Shown here: piece after piece, positions 47,188 through 58,740 of the stretch
How positions within the stretch are numbered: the first letter of the stretch is position 1
How the letters are laid out: every line of letters begins with the position of its first letter
DNA from: Gigantopelta aegis
Lineage: Eukaryota > Mollusca > Gastropoda > Neomphalida > Peltospiridae
Direction of reading: 5' to 3'
Assembly (NCBI RefSeq): GCF_016097555.1
Contig: NC_054706.1
Coordinates: 74,244,674-74,308,673 of the forward strand
Length of the DNA stretch: 64,000 nt
The notes under the pieces: generated by a model
Seen by the model: only the letters and a program-made list of their open reading frames with translations
What the model was told of the DNA's origin: nothing
The model's database searches: none
Made by a program: the position numbers and the translations under genes

Positions 47188-48110
47188 TCTGGTTCTTCAG
47201 TAAAACCCCAAATCTTACTGGCATAATTCATAATAGGCTGTACACAAGAATCGAACAATGATAACTGCCTCAGTATTTTATTCAGCATTAGTTCGATAAT
47301 TTTTTAAGTTAAATCAAATGTTGCTTTCATTGACTGACTGTGACAAGTAACTGTGTGTGCAGGGTGGTGGTGTTTTTCTTGTTGACGAACGTTAGGTAAT
47401 TTTCGAGGCGACGGAGGTCTTAATGTTACAACAAAAAGACGTTATATCGGTGGGAGGTGTGTGTTAAAATTCCCAACATTATGCGTTACATAATTATTGA
47501 ACGACTAGATATAAGCAGCTTACAAATCTATTTAGATGGCATGCATGAGGTTGCTATAAAACACATAATAACCCTTGACCGTGTACAGAGGTCATTCATT
47601 GCCTACCGGAATACATCCAGTAGTATAAAATCGGTTAAATATATATTATCTCGTATCATTTTTACAAAAAACAACAACAAAAACCCAAACAAAACAAACA
47701 AAACAAACCAGATCTGACTGATGGTTTTTCATTTGATTTACAGTGGTACAAACTCAGGATTGTCCCTTTACTGGGTAAAATGTAAAATAAAACTTTTTGA
47801 AGGCATTTTAAAAAGTATTTGATTCCAATTTGTTTTTAATAAGCCTCTTCCCATTCATTTTAAATCTTCTGAATTTTAAATTGCGCCCGTCATATTAACG
47901 ACCTCACTTATGTCTCGATCGGGCAACTGACATAAGTAGATATAAGCATGACAAGTTTAGCTTGGTTTCTTGGCTGCCTGTCCTTTTTAATCATACATAC
48001 TACCGTATGGTGTTGAGCCTATTTGCGTTGTATTGTTTGACCATCATAACATCCTCGACACATTTCATTGAAGCGCTGTCGTATGTGGGAAGGGAGGAGG
48101 TAAAGGACGG
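47188..48110. other. Intergenic, no gene recognised
   Basis: AT-rich DNA with a short AAAC-rich stretch near 47670-47710. A fragment of the 49880-type MITE end (CAAACTCAGGATTGTCCCTT at about 47753-47772) is present. Confidence 0.4.
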
Positions 48111-48111
48111 G

Positions 48112-48660
48112 GCTCTAGCTCGGTTGGCAAAGCACTCGCCCGAGATGATTTCGTCTTAAGATAGAATCGCTTCAGTGAATCCATTATCTGATTTTTACCG
48201 GCCTCGGTGGCGTCGTGGCAGGCCATCGGTCTACAGGCTGGTAGGTACTGGGTTCGGATCCCCGTCGAGGCATGGGATTTTTAATCCAGATACCGACTCT
48301 AAACCCTGAATGAGTGCTCCGCAAGGCTCAATGGGTAGGTGTAAACCACTTGCACCGACCAGTGATCCATAACTGGTTCAACAAAGGCCATGGTTTGTAC
48401 TATCCTGCCTGTGGGAAGCGCAAATAAAAGATCCATTGCTGCCAATCGGAAGAGTAGCCCATGTAGTGGCGACAGCGGGTTTCCTCTCAAAATATGTGTG
48501 GTCCTTAACCATATGTCTGACGCCATATAACCGTAAATAAAATGTGTTGAGTGCGTCGTTAAATAAAATACTTCTTTCTTTCCATTATCTGATTCAGCTC
48601 CCCCTCCGCCTTCCGAACCAGTGCCCCACGATTGGTATATCAAAGGCCGTAGTATTAGTC
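48112..48660 (+). mobile_element. Diverged tRNA-headed SINE, split by a younger SINE
   Basis: The left half starts with TCTAGCTCGGTTGGCAAAGC (A-box-like) and ends at the target site. After the inserted SINE the sequence resumes as CAGCTCCCCCTCCGCCTTCC and GAACCAGTGCCCCACGATTG, then the usual TATATCAAAGGCCGT body. Confidence 0.65.
48194..48580 (+). mobile_element. SINE with CCGGCCTCGGTGGCG head, tail type A, 14-bp target duplication
   Basis: The head has GGCATCGG-type sequence with a near-perfect B box (GGGTTCGGATCCC). The middle is TGATCCATAACTGGTTCAAC and the tail TATAACCGTAAATAAAATGT to GCGTCGTTAAATAAAATA. Flanked by perfect TCCATTATCTGATT at 48180-48193 and 48581-48594. Confidence 0.9.
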
Positions 48661-49875
48661 CAGGAAATATAATGAAAGACCAAGCGCAAATTACAAAAGT
48701 TTTAATTTCAACTGTATTAAACTCGGTACATATAAAAAATGTCTTAAACTCGGTACATATAAAAAATGTAGGACAGTATAATTAGTGGAACAATTTTAAA
48801 TTCAATGTTGAAAATATGCTAGTTAAAATAAGATGGAAAACACTAACATCTTAATTTTATACTTCTATATTCATCTGTAACTCAAATAAACATGAGAATA
48901 ACTTTAGTAGCTATCTAACACTTCAAAAGTGTTCGAAAATTAATATAAATTACAATTCAATGAAACTAACATTTGTTATTTTAAAGTTTTGCAGTGTTAG
49001 CAATAATGTGTCGTATACTCTACCTGCTACATGCTGTGATTGCCATTTCATTATCAGTATCTATTATTTTACGTGCAATATGCCTTACTGTCTTCAGTCC
49101 GGCGCCATATTAACGTGGAAGATGAAATGTGTTGAACGTGCAGTTAAATAAAATATAAAAAAGAACAAAGGACTGAGACCCACATTGTATCAATAAGCAG
49201 TTCCTGGTCCCCGTACATTTCAGAAGAAATTGTCAAAATAGTTGGACATTTTTATACTATTCACAGTAATTTAGGGAACATATAACGTTGAAAAAATCCA
49301 ACCCTAATATATTTTAATACTAATCAGGTTTGTATGCTATTCTTTTAAATGTGGCTTTTGCCTTGGTTGACTGTCATAACGAAAATGCTGCATCTCATTT
49401 GTTTTTAGTTGCATATGTAGTGAGATGACATTTTCCATTAACATATTTACCAATAATGAATGAAAACGCCCATATTTTCATGAACACTGGGACATTTAGA
49501 AAACAAAATCATGCAGTACTTTTAATTGTTGTAATAGATAAACTGGTTATGAAATCTGTGAATACAACTATTATTTCAGGTTAGGGATAACCAGCTGACT
49601 CACAAAATAATAATGTGGATCATGTATTACGAGGTCACAATTATATAAACTAGTTCTGTTACGTTTCAATGTGGGTCAGTATATAAACAAATCATAATGC
49701 TGAATTGTAGTAACATACGTAACATTTCTGCTGGTAATGTAACAAATTAATACATGCACGTGCTTTAAAGAAATCTCAAAATGTTTGTTGCATTGGGATG
49801 TTATTCTGCATCTTATACCTTATTTAGTAAATCTTTCTGGTTGTTGTCAAAGTTCTCTGAAATGTTTATTATAAC
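48661..49875. other. Intergenic, no gene recognised
   Basis: AT-rich DNA with a short direct duplication ACTCGGTACATATAAAAAAT near 48721-48766. No gene seen. Confidence 0.4.
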
Positions 49876-49879
49876 TTAA

Positions 49880-50247
49880 AGAGACATTCCTGAGTTTGCT
49901 GCACATTAAAATGTTTCCGACTAAAAAAATATTTCTACGATTAAACTTACATATTAAATATATTTTCTTATTTAGAATATCAGTGTTTGTATATTCAATG
50001 TGTTTCTGGTCGTCTTAATATTTGTAAGAAGCCCAAACTGGATTTTGTCTTAAAATAATTTCGTACGTACGAAAACCCCCAAACATTTTAGGAAATAAAA
50101 TGAAATTTACGCTAGTACAAATATTAGAACGATCAGAAACACGTTTAATATACAGCCACTAATATGTTTGATATGTAATTACAATCGTTAAAATGTCTCT
50201 GTTAGTCGATAACATATAAACATTGCAGCAAACTCAGGAATGTCCCT
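49880..50247. mobile_element. TTAA-flanked MITE, AGRGACATTCCTGAGTTTGC ends
   Basis: The 368-bp element has 24-bp inverted ends (AGAGACATTCCTGAGTTTGC left; complement of GCAAACTCAGGAATGTCCCT right) with one mismatch, and TTAA at 49876-49879 and 50248-50251. Fragments of the same family occur near 22940-23030 and 47753. Confidence 0.8.
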
Positions 50248-50251
50248 TTAA

Positions 50252-51185
50252 TGTGACCTGACATTATCAAGAATCTCCTCCAAACAAAGTTCAAATTATT
50301 AACTTTACTTTTAATTATATGTTTAATGTATTATTCTTACCACATTCTGATTGAAAAAGACTAACGCATCAGTTAATCCTATGTTTTCAATGTATTGGTC
50401 ATTTCTGCATTTATACTAATTTTATGAAAATACGACTGCTTAAATATTGCAGACCTATCATATATCAACCTCGTCATATAGAAAACATTAATATCGTGAA
50501 TGTATCCCAGTTAGAAGTCGAGTTATTGCATTTCCTATTTCAGTAGGTTCATGATGGCCATCTTGGATTTCTATGTTATAATTCATAGAACCAGGGTAAA
50601 AGTTATTTTCATCCAAGAAAACAGATTTATGCATTTATAAGTAACAATATCATCTAGACAGCTAGAAGCTGAAATAATAATATTTTGTAGAATTTCGTTA
50701 CAGTTTCTTTGTTATACTGACAGACATATTGGATTTATTTTATATATAACTGACAAAACCACTTCAAAGATAACACATATCAATTCTTAGACATATAAAG
50801 CATAGGAATAACGTAATATGAATGCACCTCAGTTAGAACTCTGGACATTATATTTTATGTTTTAATAGATACTGTGGTGGCCATCTCGACTTTTCAAGGA
50901 TAAACAATGGAAATATTAGTTGGTAATATTTATTTTTAAATCAGCATCTTTAAATTATGTAAAATCAATTGAATTGACGCTTTGTTTACAAAATGTCCTG
51001 GGAAGCACGTTTTAATATATATATATATATGCCCTAATCTAATATTGATGACATCAGTGCTTAGACTACACTAACTTTAAAACCAAATTAATATCTGTTG
51101 AATTCATTATATTTTTCTACATTTTTAATATATCATTCCTGATTAAATTATAAGCACACTGTTAATTTCATTACTTTTGCAATTT
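50252..51185. other. Intergenic, no gene recognised
   Basis: AT-rich DNA with a short TA tract near 51016. Two loosely similar blocks around 50440-50600 and 50740-50900 (TCAGTAGGTTCATGATGGCC compared with TAGATACTGTGGTGGCCATC) suggest an old duplication. Confidence 0.35.
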
Positions 51186-51189
51186 GTGA

Positions 51190-51368
51190 TGGGTATACCA
51201 TTATATTTGGGCATAGATTACCTGGACTATATGTACTATCCTGTTTTGGCGGAAGTGCATATAAAAGATCCTTGCTGATAATGGGAAAATGTAGCGGGTT
51301 TCATCTAAGATCACGTTTCAAAAATAACGAAATGTTTGACATCCAATACGCGATGCTTAACAATAACT
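51190..51368 (+). mobile_element. Degenerate SINE, tail type B
   Basis: GGAAGTGCATATAAAAGATC to GTTTGACATCCAATACGCGA. Head and terminal tail are lost. Confidence 0.65.
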
Positions 51369-51710
51369 AAAACAAACTGTCGTATGTAGTTCAAATTTAA
51401 TATACCGAATGATGTTTTTATTATCAAAAAAGTATAAGAATACAGGTTAATTTGTGCTAACTTAAAATTTAGATACATACACAGTATTTATTACAATATT
51501 GTAACAGGTGGCAAATATTGGCTACCAAGGGCTACAAGAGGCGCCTACGAAATGGTTCATCTGAAATATTTAAATACGATTCATCCATCAGTAGACACAT
51601 TTCGTCTGCACTATTACAGAAATATGTCGGTAGGAACATATTTTAATATTTTATTTTATTGGCTGGATCAGTGATCAGGGCCAAGGTATCAGAAAGAAGC
51701 CACCACAGCA

Positions 51711-51860
51711 TGTACAAACATAGCCTCTTTCAGTGAATGCTCATTTCGTTCAGTGTTAAACGGAGCATCAAAAGACGAGTCACATTTTAAGGTCATCCAA
51801 GATGTAGGCTCATACAAATATAAACTGCCAAGAAGGTCGTCTAAAATGTAGTGTCATTGA
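51711..51860 (+). repeat. Duplicated open-frame module, copy 1
   Basis: About 145 bp with an open frame of 40-odd codons ending TAG (NIASFSECSFRSV ... SYKYKLPRRSSKM). A second copy is at 54817-54957, about 96-97% alike by eye. Their differences all change the amino acid, so I do not infer a working gene. Its first 23 bases recur at 52222-52244, just before the LINE. Confidence 0.6.
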
Positions 51861-51949
51861 AGTGAAAAAAGTAAAGATAATAAACTATACTGAATGGCGA
51901 CATCCCGTGTATAGTAAAGTTATTTCCACATCAGCTATAATTTATCTCG

Positions 51950-52218
51950 GGACGGGACGTAGCTCAGTGGTATTTAGCGATCCCCGTCGGTGGGTCCATT
52001 GGGCTATTTTTCGTTCTAGCATGTGCACTACGACTGGCATATCAAAGGCCGTGGTATGTGCTATTCTGTCTGTGGGATGGTGCATATAAAAATCCCTTGT
52101 TGCTAATGGAAAACTGTAGCGAGTTTTCTCTTCAAGAACATATGTCAAAATTACCAAATGTTTGACATCCAATAGCTGATGATTAATAAATCAATGTGAT
52201 CTAGTGATGTCGTTAAAC
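51950..52218 (+). mobile_element. tRNA-derived SINE, tail type B
   Basis: ACGGGACGTAGCTCAGTGGT head, CATATCAAAGGCCGTGGTAT body, and a GATTAATAAATCAATGTGAT tail ending GTCGTTAAACAAAC. The head has lost some bases between the A and B boxes. Confidence 0.85.
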
Positions 52219-52242
52219 AAACATGTACAAACATAGCCTCTT

Positions 52243-54535
52243 TCTGGAGACCTATAGCTCATTTATAAAATGGCTTCAGGGTTCATCGCTAACAGAATAA
52301 AGCAAACATTGGACAAAATAATAGATAATGACCAAACTGGTTTTGTAAAAGAAAGATATATTGTTGAAAATATAAGACTAATATATGATATTATGCAATG
52401 TACCGAACTGAATAATATTTCTGGATTACTACTTCTTATAGACTTCAAAAAAGCATTTGATTCATTATCATTGTCATTGATATTTTCAATTTTAAATCAT
52501 CAATAAAAGATTGGATCAAACCATTTTATAATAAATTCTATGTCAAGAGTAATACAAAATGGATTTCTATCTCAACCAATCATTTTAAAACGGGGATACA
52601 GACAAGGCGACCCACTATCGCCATACATTTTAATGTGCTGAAATTCTTGCAATTATTATTAGAAATAACCCAACTATTAAAGGCATAAATATAGATGCTG
52701 AAGAATATTTAATATCGCAATATGCTGACGACACATGTTTTATTCTAGATGGATCCCTTCGCAGTACTCTAATAGAAATTAGAATATAATGAACAGATTT
52801 CAGGCCTAAAAATAAATTATTCAAAATCAAAAGCTATATGGATTGGGAGCAAAAAGTTTTCTAAAGGTGCTTACCACCATACAAGATGGAAATTGGACTG
52901 TGGCGCAACACAATTCAATTTACTTGGTATTAATTTTTCAGTAGATTTGGAAAATATTATTGCAGTTAATTATGAATCTAAAATAAAAGAAATGCAAAAC
53001 TCCATGAAACTGTGGTTTATTAGAAAACTAACAGTCTTAGGAAAAATAGTTGTTCTTAAAACTTTAATAATACTTAAAATAACACATCTTTTAATATCAT
53101 TACCTAATCCTGGAGAAACGATCTTAAAACACTTAAATACGTTATTTAAAAAATTTATATGGCAGAATAAGCCTGAAAAATTAAAACGTGATTTAATAAC
53201 TCAAGACTATAAAGCTGGAGGTCTTAAAATTATAAACGTAAACAATTTTATGACTGCCTTAAAATGCTCATGGCTACGAAGATTATTTATAAGTAATTCA
53301 CAATGGGTAAACCTATTTAATTCGGTTACTGGTAAAACAACAAATGAGATATTAAAATACGGAGACTATTATTTAACAAGAAAAATTTAAAATATTGCAA
53401 ATAGATTTTGGAGAGATACCCTACTTAGTTGGCTAAAAACGGAGAAAGAACTTAATCCTCAAACCGTATTAATATTTGGCTGAATGATAGAATACTCATT
53501 GATCGTAAGCCATTTCTATATAAACACTATTTTTAAAAAGGAATTGTTTTTATAAACGACCTTATTGACGAAAAAGGTGATCTTTTAAAATACGATCAGT
53601 TCATAAAAAAATACAATATATCCACCAATTTCATTAGCTATGCTTCGTTAACAAATGCAGTGAAAACGTACATATATAGTTTAGATGATATGAAAGATAA
53701 CAGATTTAAAATGGTTAATAACCCAGTTCTTCCATTTAAACTTAATCTTTTATTAAAAAGACAAAGAGGATGTAAGGATATGTACAACTTATTAAACTCT
53801 AAATCCATAACTCCAAAATCGCAAGCTAAATACACCAATCAAGGTTTTATCTTTTCATCAAGTGAATGGGCAGAATATTATTTACTTCCTTTTCAGAGCA
53901 CTCAGGATTCAACATTAATATGGTTTCAATATAGACTAGTTCACCGAATCTTGGCTACGAACACTTTCTTATATATTATTCACTATGTTGAGTAAAACAT
54001 GTATAGCTTTTGTAACAACCATCCAGAAACCATACCACATCTATTTTGCGAATGCAATAAGGTTCACAACTTATGGATTACAGTACAAGAGTGGATATTG
54101 ACTCAGACTGGTATTATAATTAATTTCAATAAAAATAATGTCATCTTTGGTATTATTAATAACGAAAAATCTAACTTCCTTAACTGGTTAATTATTAACA
54201 TAAAATATTATATTTATGGAACTAAGATACAAAAAAGAATTTAGAAATCAAAGTTGTTAAAAATTTGTTGAAACAAACATTTGAAATAGAAAGATTTATT
54301 TTATATCAAAATTACAAATACGAAATGTTTAATAAACAATGGGCTGCATGGGCTAATTTATTTAATGATAACGAAATATATGGTGTTAGCTTAAGTTTGT
54401 TCTTGTTCTTGTTCGGAGATAGCGGAAAACAGGAAAAAGAAACATACACCTCACGTATAAACTTATCTAGTCTTCTACCTCTTTCTCCTCTTTCTTATCC
54501 TCTCTCTTTTTATAATATCCCAGATTAAACCAATT
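52243..54535 (+). mobile_element. L1/Tx1-type LINE, 5' truncated, multiply broken
   Basis: It starts in mid reverse transcriptase (FWRPIA) and continues in pieces: DQTGFVKERYIVENIRLIYD (52330-52390), LLIDFKKAFDSLS (motif A), RQGDPLSPYI (motif B, about 52600), a QYADDTCFILDGS (motif C, about 52720) and LLGINFSV (52920). Then follow thumb-like IRKLTVLGKIVVLKTL, LISLPNPGE and the C-terminal part to about 54400. Several frameshifts and stops separate the pieces. Imperfect 17-18 bp flanks ACAAACATAGCCTCTTTC (52226-52243) and ACAACATAGCCTCTTTC (54816-54832) look like a target duplication. The wording matches L1/Tx1-group LINEs of molluscs and fish. Confidence 0.8.
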
Positions 54536-54759
54536 ACATGTATGTATATTTACTACTCTTGTACCCACTTACATTGATGCCTTTTTGCATATATGTATGT
54601 GTGAATATATGTATGTACATATGTGTATGTATCGGAGGACATCCGGGTACGTGTGTACGTATTTGTTTGTGTATGGATATATGTGCTGTATATTTATTAT
54701 ATGTACAGCAGTGATTTGGGGCTCCCATCCCTGACACTGCTATGTTTGTGATCTGGGAC

Positions 54760-54767
54760 AATACCCC

Positions 54768-54798
<31 letters not shown>

Positions 54799-54803
54799 AC
54801 ACA
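54760..54803. repeat. Poly-C and (CA)n tract at LINE 3' side
   Basis: About 20 C followed by a CA run at the junction between the LINE 3' region and the duplicated module. Confidence 0.8.
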
Positions 54804-54816
54804 AAACCCACTACAA

Positions 54817-54957
54817 CATAGCCTCTTTCAGTGAATGCTCATTTCGTTCAATGTTAAACGGAGCAGCAAAAGACGGGTCACATTTTAAGGTCATCCAAGA
54901 TGTAGGCTCATACAGATATAAACTGCCAAGAGGGTCGTCTAAAATGTAGTGTCACTG
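54817..54957 (+). repeat. Duplicated open-frame module, copy 2
   Basis: Same order and stop as copy 1 at 51711. It reads NIASFSECSFRSM, then SYRYKLPRGSSKM and TAG. The sequence after the stop (from GATTCGG on) is unrelated to that after copy 1. Confidence 0.6.
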
Positions 54958-54969
54958 ATTCGGTCTAGT

Positions 54970-56060
54970 TGAATGTTGAAAGACGTGGTATATTCTGTCC
55001 TGTGGAAAATTCGAATATACGTTTTTCTGCTGCTAACTGGTGGGAATAAACTGGCTAATGGCAGCATGTTTTTCCTTTCATTACATAGACCAAGTATCGT
55101 AAATACAGTTATTGTACCTCTAATAATATCAGTAGTTTAAAACCTTCTGAGATGTTGAACGTACATTTGACAATTTCTGACATTGTTGACTTTTGTGTTG
55201 GGGAAATAAACAAATATCTGTCACATTCAAAGAAAGTTCGTAAAAATTAGGCTAAAACAAGCACAGAACTTAACTCACTCGTAAACATGGTATATTTCTT
55301 AATACTTGTTTTTCTATGATTTTCAAAAAATCATTTTCAAAATTAATTTTGTTATCTGTTTATTCAAGCCACATGATTGTTCTGGCTTCAGGTGGCAAAA
55401 CTACCTGCACATATATCTTTAAACAACAACAACAAACATTTACGAGTCTATTTATGAAATCTGAATGCATCTTATATGTTTAACACAAAAAGTTAGCCAT
55501 TATAACAAAATCATTTGCTCAACTGTTATATTCGTATTCCAAATATGTCTGTTAACATTGTTTGACGTGGAATTTGCCTTAAAATATTAAAATACATTTT
55601 TATAAATAATTAATAAAACACTGAACAGTTTTGTTGTAGAAAAAGCTATACAACTAACGTTTCACTCACTGAAAAACAGTAATGTAGTAAACAATATTTA
55701 TGGTTAATACATTCTATTGAACTTTGCTGCATAGCAGGCAGTTAAGTGCTCATTTGAAGAGTATAATATAAATAGTAATAAAAAGAATCTATTTGCATAA
55801 GAACTGTTTGCTTATAAACATAATGCTTACGATCACCGAAACTGGTCTTTATACACTAATATTAACCTTATAAAGACTATCTATTTCTGAAACCAATGCG
55901 GGTTGAAAGTCGATATACAAAAACCAGAGAAGAAACCAACGAAGAATAATCAAATTCATTGTGCACATTAGTATTAGGAAATTGACTAAATAAGACATAC
56001 GTATTACTATATTAGTACTGTCACCGTATAAATCGACTCCGGCCATATGGTAGGGTCATG
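54970..56060. other. Intergenic, no gene recognised
   Basis: A weak SINE body remnant (ACGTGGTATATTCTGTCCTG, 54984-55045) is followed by AT-rich DNA without recognisable genes. Confidence 0.4.
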
Positions 56061-56064
56061 GTCT

Positions 56065-56067
<3 letters not shown>

Positions 56068-56153
<86 letters not shown>
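56068..56153. repeat. (GA)n microsatellite
   Basis: About 43 GA dinucleotides, uninterrupted; the shadow ORF on the minus strand is poly(Leu-Ser). Confidence 0.95.
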
Positions 56154-56154
<1 letters not shown>

Positions 56155-56157
<3 letters not shown>

Positions 56158-56235
56158 GTGAATGAATGAATGTTTAACGACACCCCAGCACGAAAAATAC
56201 ATCGGCTATTGGGTGTCAAACTATGGTAATGCAAA
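56155..56235 (-). mobile_element. SINE 3' tail fragment, tail type C
   Basis: AATGTTTAACGACACCCCAG then CACGAAAAATACATCGGCTA, complement of the type C tail. The (GA)n tract abuts its 3' end and may have grown from the SINE's terminal repeat. Confidence 0.65.
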
Positions 56236-56437
56236 TAAATAAAGTGATGATCAACATCAATATAAAAATTCAAGACTTAAACAAAAACAGTGTAAAGAAC
56301 TGTACAAAAACACAAATATCACAGAATTTTACGGATACTGAATCTTACTCAAAACTTCAATTTTGTGCTGTATTGGCCATTCTCAAAGAGAATGTTACAC
56401 CCCTGCACCACGGTGAGGTTACAGCACACGCAGGACA

Positions 56438-56474
56438 GAGAGACAGAGAGACAGAGAGAGACAGACAGACAGAC

Positions 56475-56541
<67 letters not shown>
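56438..56541. repeat. GACAGA/(GA)n microsatellite
   Basis: GACAGAGAGACAGAGAGA grades into a pure GA run from about 56479. Confidence 0.9.
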
Positions 56542-56543
<2 letters not shown>

Positions 56544-56589
56544 TGACATTCGATATAGATATTAAAGATATTCAGACAAAGACCGAAAA

Positions 56590-56790
56590 GAAAGAAATAT
56601 TTTATTTAACGGCGCAGTCATTATTTTAATGACGATTATATGACCGAGATAATTAAACTCGTTGCCGCCACTCCATGGGGTAATATGTTTCGATTAGCAG
56701 TAAGGGATCTTTCATATGCACCACCTCACAGACATGATAGTACATACCACAGCCTTTGATACACCAATTGTGGAGCTACAAGCGCAGCTG
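56590..56790 (-). mobile_element. Degenerate SINE, tail type A-like
   Basis: Complement of the tail (AGAAATATTTTATTTAACGG), then GTTTCGATTAGCAGTAAGGG and ACAGCCTTTGATACACCAAT. Headless; a second SINE follows at once. Confidence 0.6.
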
Positions 56791-56794
56791 CCAG

Positions 56795-56990
56795 AGAGAA
56801 AAGAAGAAACTCGCTTCCGCCACTGAATAAATAAATAACAAGGCATCTTTTATATGCATTTTTCCCATATTATAGTATATACCACGGCTTTTAATATACC
56901 AGTCGTGGGACATCGATGCAATCGATCCCACGACCTATCGGACTTCACCCAACGCTCTACCACTAAGCTACACCTCGCTCCACTCGCAGC
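56795..56990 (-). mobile_element. Degenerate SINE with intact tRNA-like head
   Basis: On the minus strand the head reads GGTGTAGCTTAGTGGTAGAG (A box), then GTGGGATCGATTGC (B box). This is the most tRNA-like head in the window. The body GTGGTATATACTATAATATG follows; the tail is lost. Confidence 0.6.
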
Positions 56991-57315
56991 AAGGGTCAAG
57001 TTCCTATAACCTCTGATGAACTCATGCATGCCATAACCTTCGTTTTCACTCCCTTTTAAACGTCTCACGCAAAGCGGGAAATAAACAAACAATTGTCACT
57101 AGTCCGGTCATGACCCCGTTATTCTCACCTCGTCTGAAGACGTACAGGCCATAAACCATGTGATCTTATATCCCTGTAATACAGGCTGGACTATACCAAT
57201 TAAAATCCCATAGGCGACCATGTTAACGTTTGTGTTTAAAAACACTATATACAATATATCAACCAAACTATGACCCATAAATATCAGTACTACAACCCCT
57301 ACCTCAAAGTATTAA

Positions 57316-57695
57316 ACCGGCCTCGGTGGCGTCGTGGTAGGCCATCGGTCTACAGGCTGGTAGGTACTGGGTTCGGATCCCAGTCGAGGCATGGGATTTG
57401 TAATCCAGATACCTACTCCAAACCCAGAGTGAGTGCTCCGCAAGGCTCAATGGGTAGGTGTAAACCACTTGCACCGACCAGTGATCCATAACTGGTTCAA
57501 CAAAGGCCATGGTTTGTGCTATCCTGCCTGTGGGAGGCGCAAATAAAAGATCCCTTGCTGCTAATCGGAAGAGTAGCCCATGTAGTGGCGACAGCGGGTT
57601 TCCTCTCAAAATCTGTGTGGTCCTTAACCATATGTGTGACGCCATATAACCGTAAATAAAATGTGTTGAGTGCGTCGTTAAATAAAACATTTCTT
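57316..57695 (+). mobile_element. SINE with CCGGCCTCGGTGGCG head, tail type A, 12-bp target duplication
   Basis: Very similar to 48194-48580. Flanked by TCAAAGTATTAA at 57304-57315 and 57696-57707. B box GGGTTCGGATCCC intact. It sits inside AT-rich DNA that continues across the insertion (CTACCTC before, CTGCAGAAAATGGG after). Confidence 0.9.
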
Positions 57696-58371
57696 TCAAA
57701 GTATTAACTGCAGAAAATGGGACCTTTCATGGCTCATTTTCGGTGTAACCAGATGTTTCTACAACACCCCTAGTTTCGCACAAAATTTGTGTACTTTTTT
57801 TTACAGGTATCCCATACATGTTCCAAGCACAAGGCTACTTTACACGGTGGTACTACATCAAATAAAATTGCATACATTTTTAGCCCAGATGAAACTATTT
57901 TTTTTTACAACCAACACACTCACATTTATAACCAATCACAGGACTTGTAGTGTTAACCTCTCTGTCAGAAGTTCGTTGCACCTCGAACTTCGACCCAGCC
58001 GGAAATTAATTGGTATAGTGCAACCTATAACTAGGTATCAGCAAGAAAACGACCAATGAAAAACAACATTTCACTCTTAACGTATATGCTGTCATTAAAA
58101 TATCCATATATCATCGGGTTATCCAATTTTTAGAAGTTATCAAGTGCAGTGAAAGGAAGAAGAAGAAAACAGAAGAAACAACTAACAAAACAGAAAACAA
58201 TTTATATATAAACCCAGACAAAAGCAAAAACAATTGTTTGACAGTAAAGAAGAAATCGAGGCAAAAGTAAAACCAAAAAACGAACAGTGGCTTTTTGTGT
58301 TGGACATACAACAAATTTGTTTTTCAACTTTGACAGATTGTGATACATTTGAATTTCTCTTATTTTTAAAA

Positions 58372-58740
58372 ATGGTTGCCGGAGATTACAGTATAAACAC
58401 TGGAGTGGTAAAACGGTTCGGGGCTGTGGACTACGTCCTGTTTACGCTCACTCTACTCATATCATGTGGAATCGGTGTCTTCTTCGCCATCAAAGACCGA
58501 AACGTTGTCACCACGAAGAATTACCTGCTTGCTGGACGGAAAATGGACATCGTGCCGGTGTCGATGTCGTTGGTGGTGACGTTCATGTCGGCGTTGACGC
58601 TGCTCGGCACCCCGGTGGAGATGTACAACTACAACACCATGTTCTGGTGGCTCAGTCTTAGCTTCGTGTTCGCTCTCAGCGCCGTCATTCGAATCTTCAT
58701 ACCTTTTCTCTTTCAGTTGAGAATTACCAGCACATTCGAG
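58372..58740 (+). CDS. SLC5A-like exon 1
   Basis: 123 codons ending in phase 0 at GAG before GTAAGA. Codon choice is visibly GC-richer than the surroundings, as expected for real coding sequence. Confidence 0.9.

Noticed and set aside
56007-56565. Leu-Ser and Arg-Glu repeat proteins
   Set aside because: Pure translation of (GA)n microsatellites.
56900-56990. tRNA gene on the minus strand
   Set aside because: The tRNA-like region leads directly into a SINE body, so it is a SINE head.
58234-58371. N-terminal extension of the SLC5A-like protein
   Set aside because: The upstream frame has no ATG (only TTG) and no resemblance to the family; ATG 58372 has a good context.
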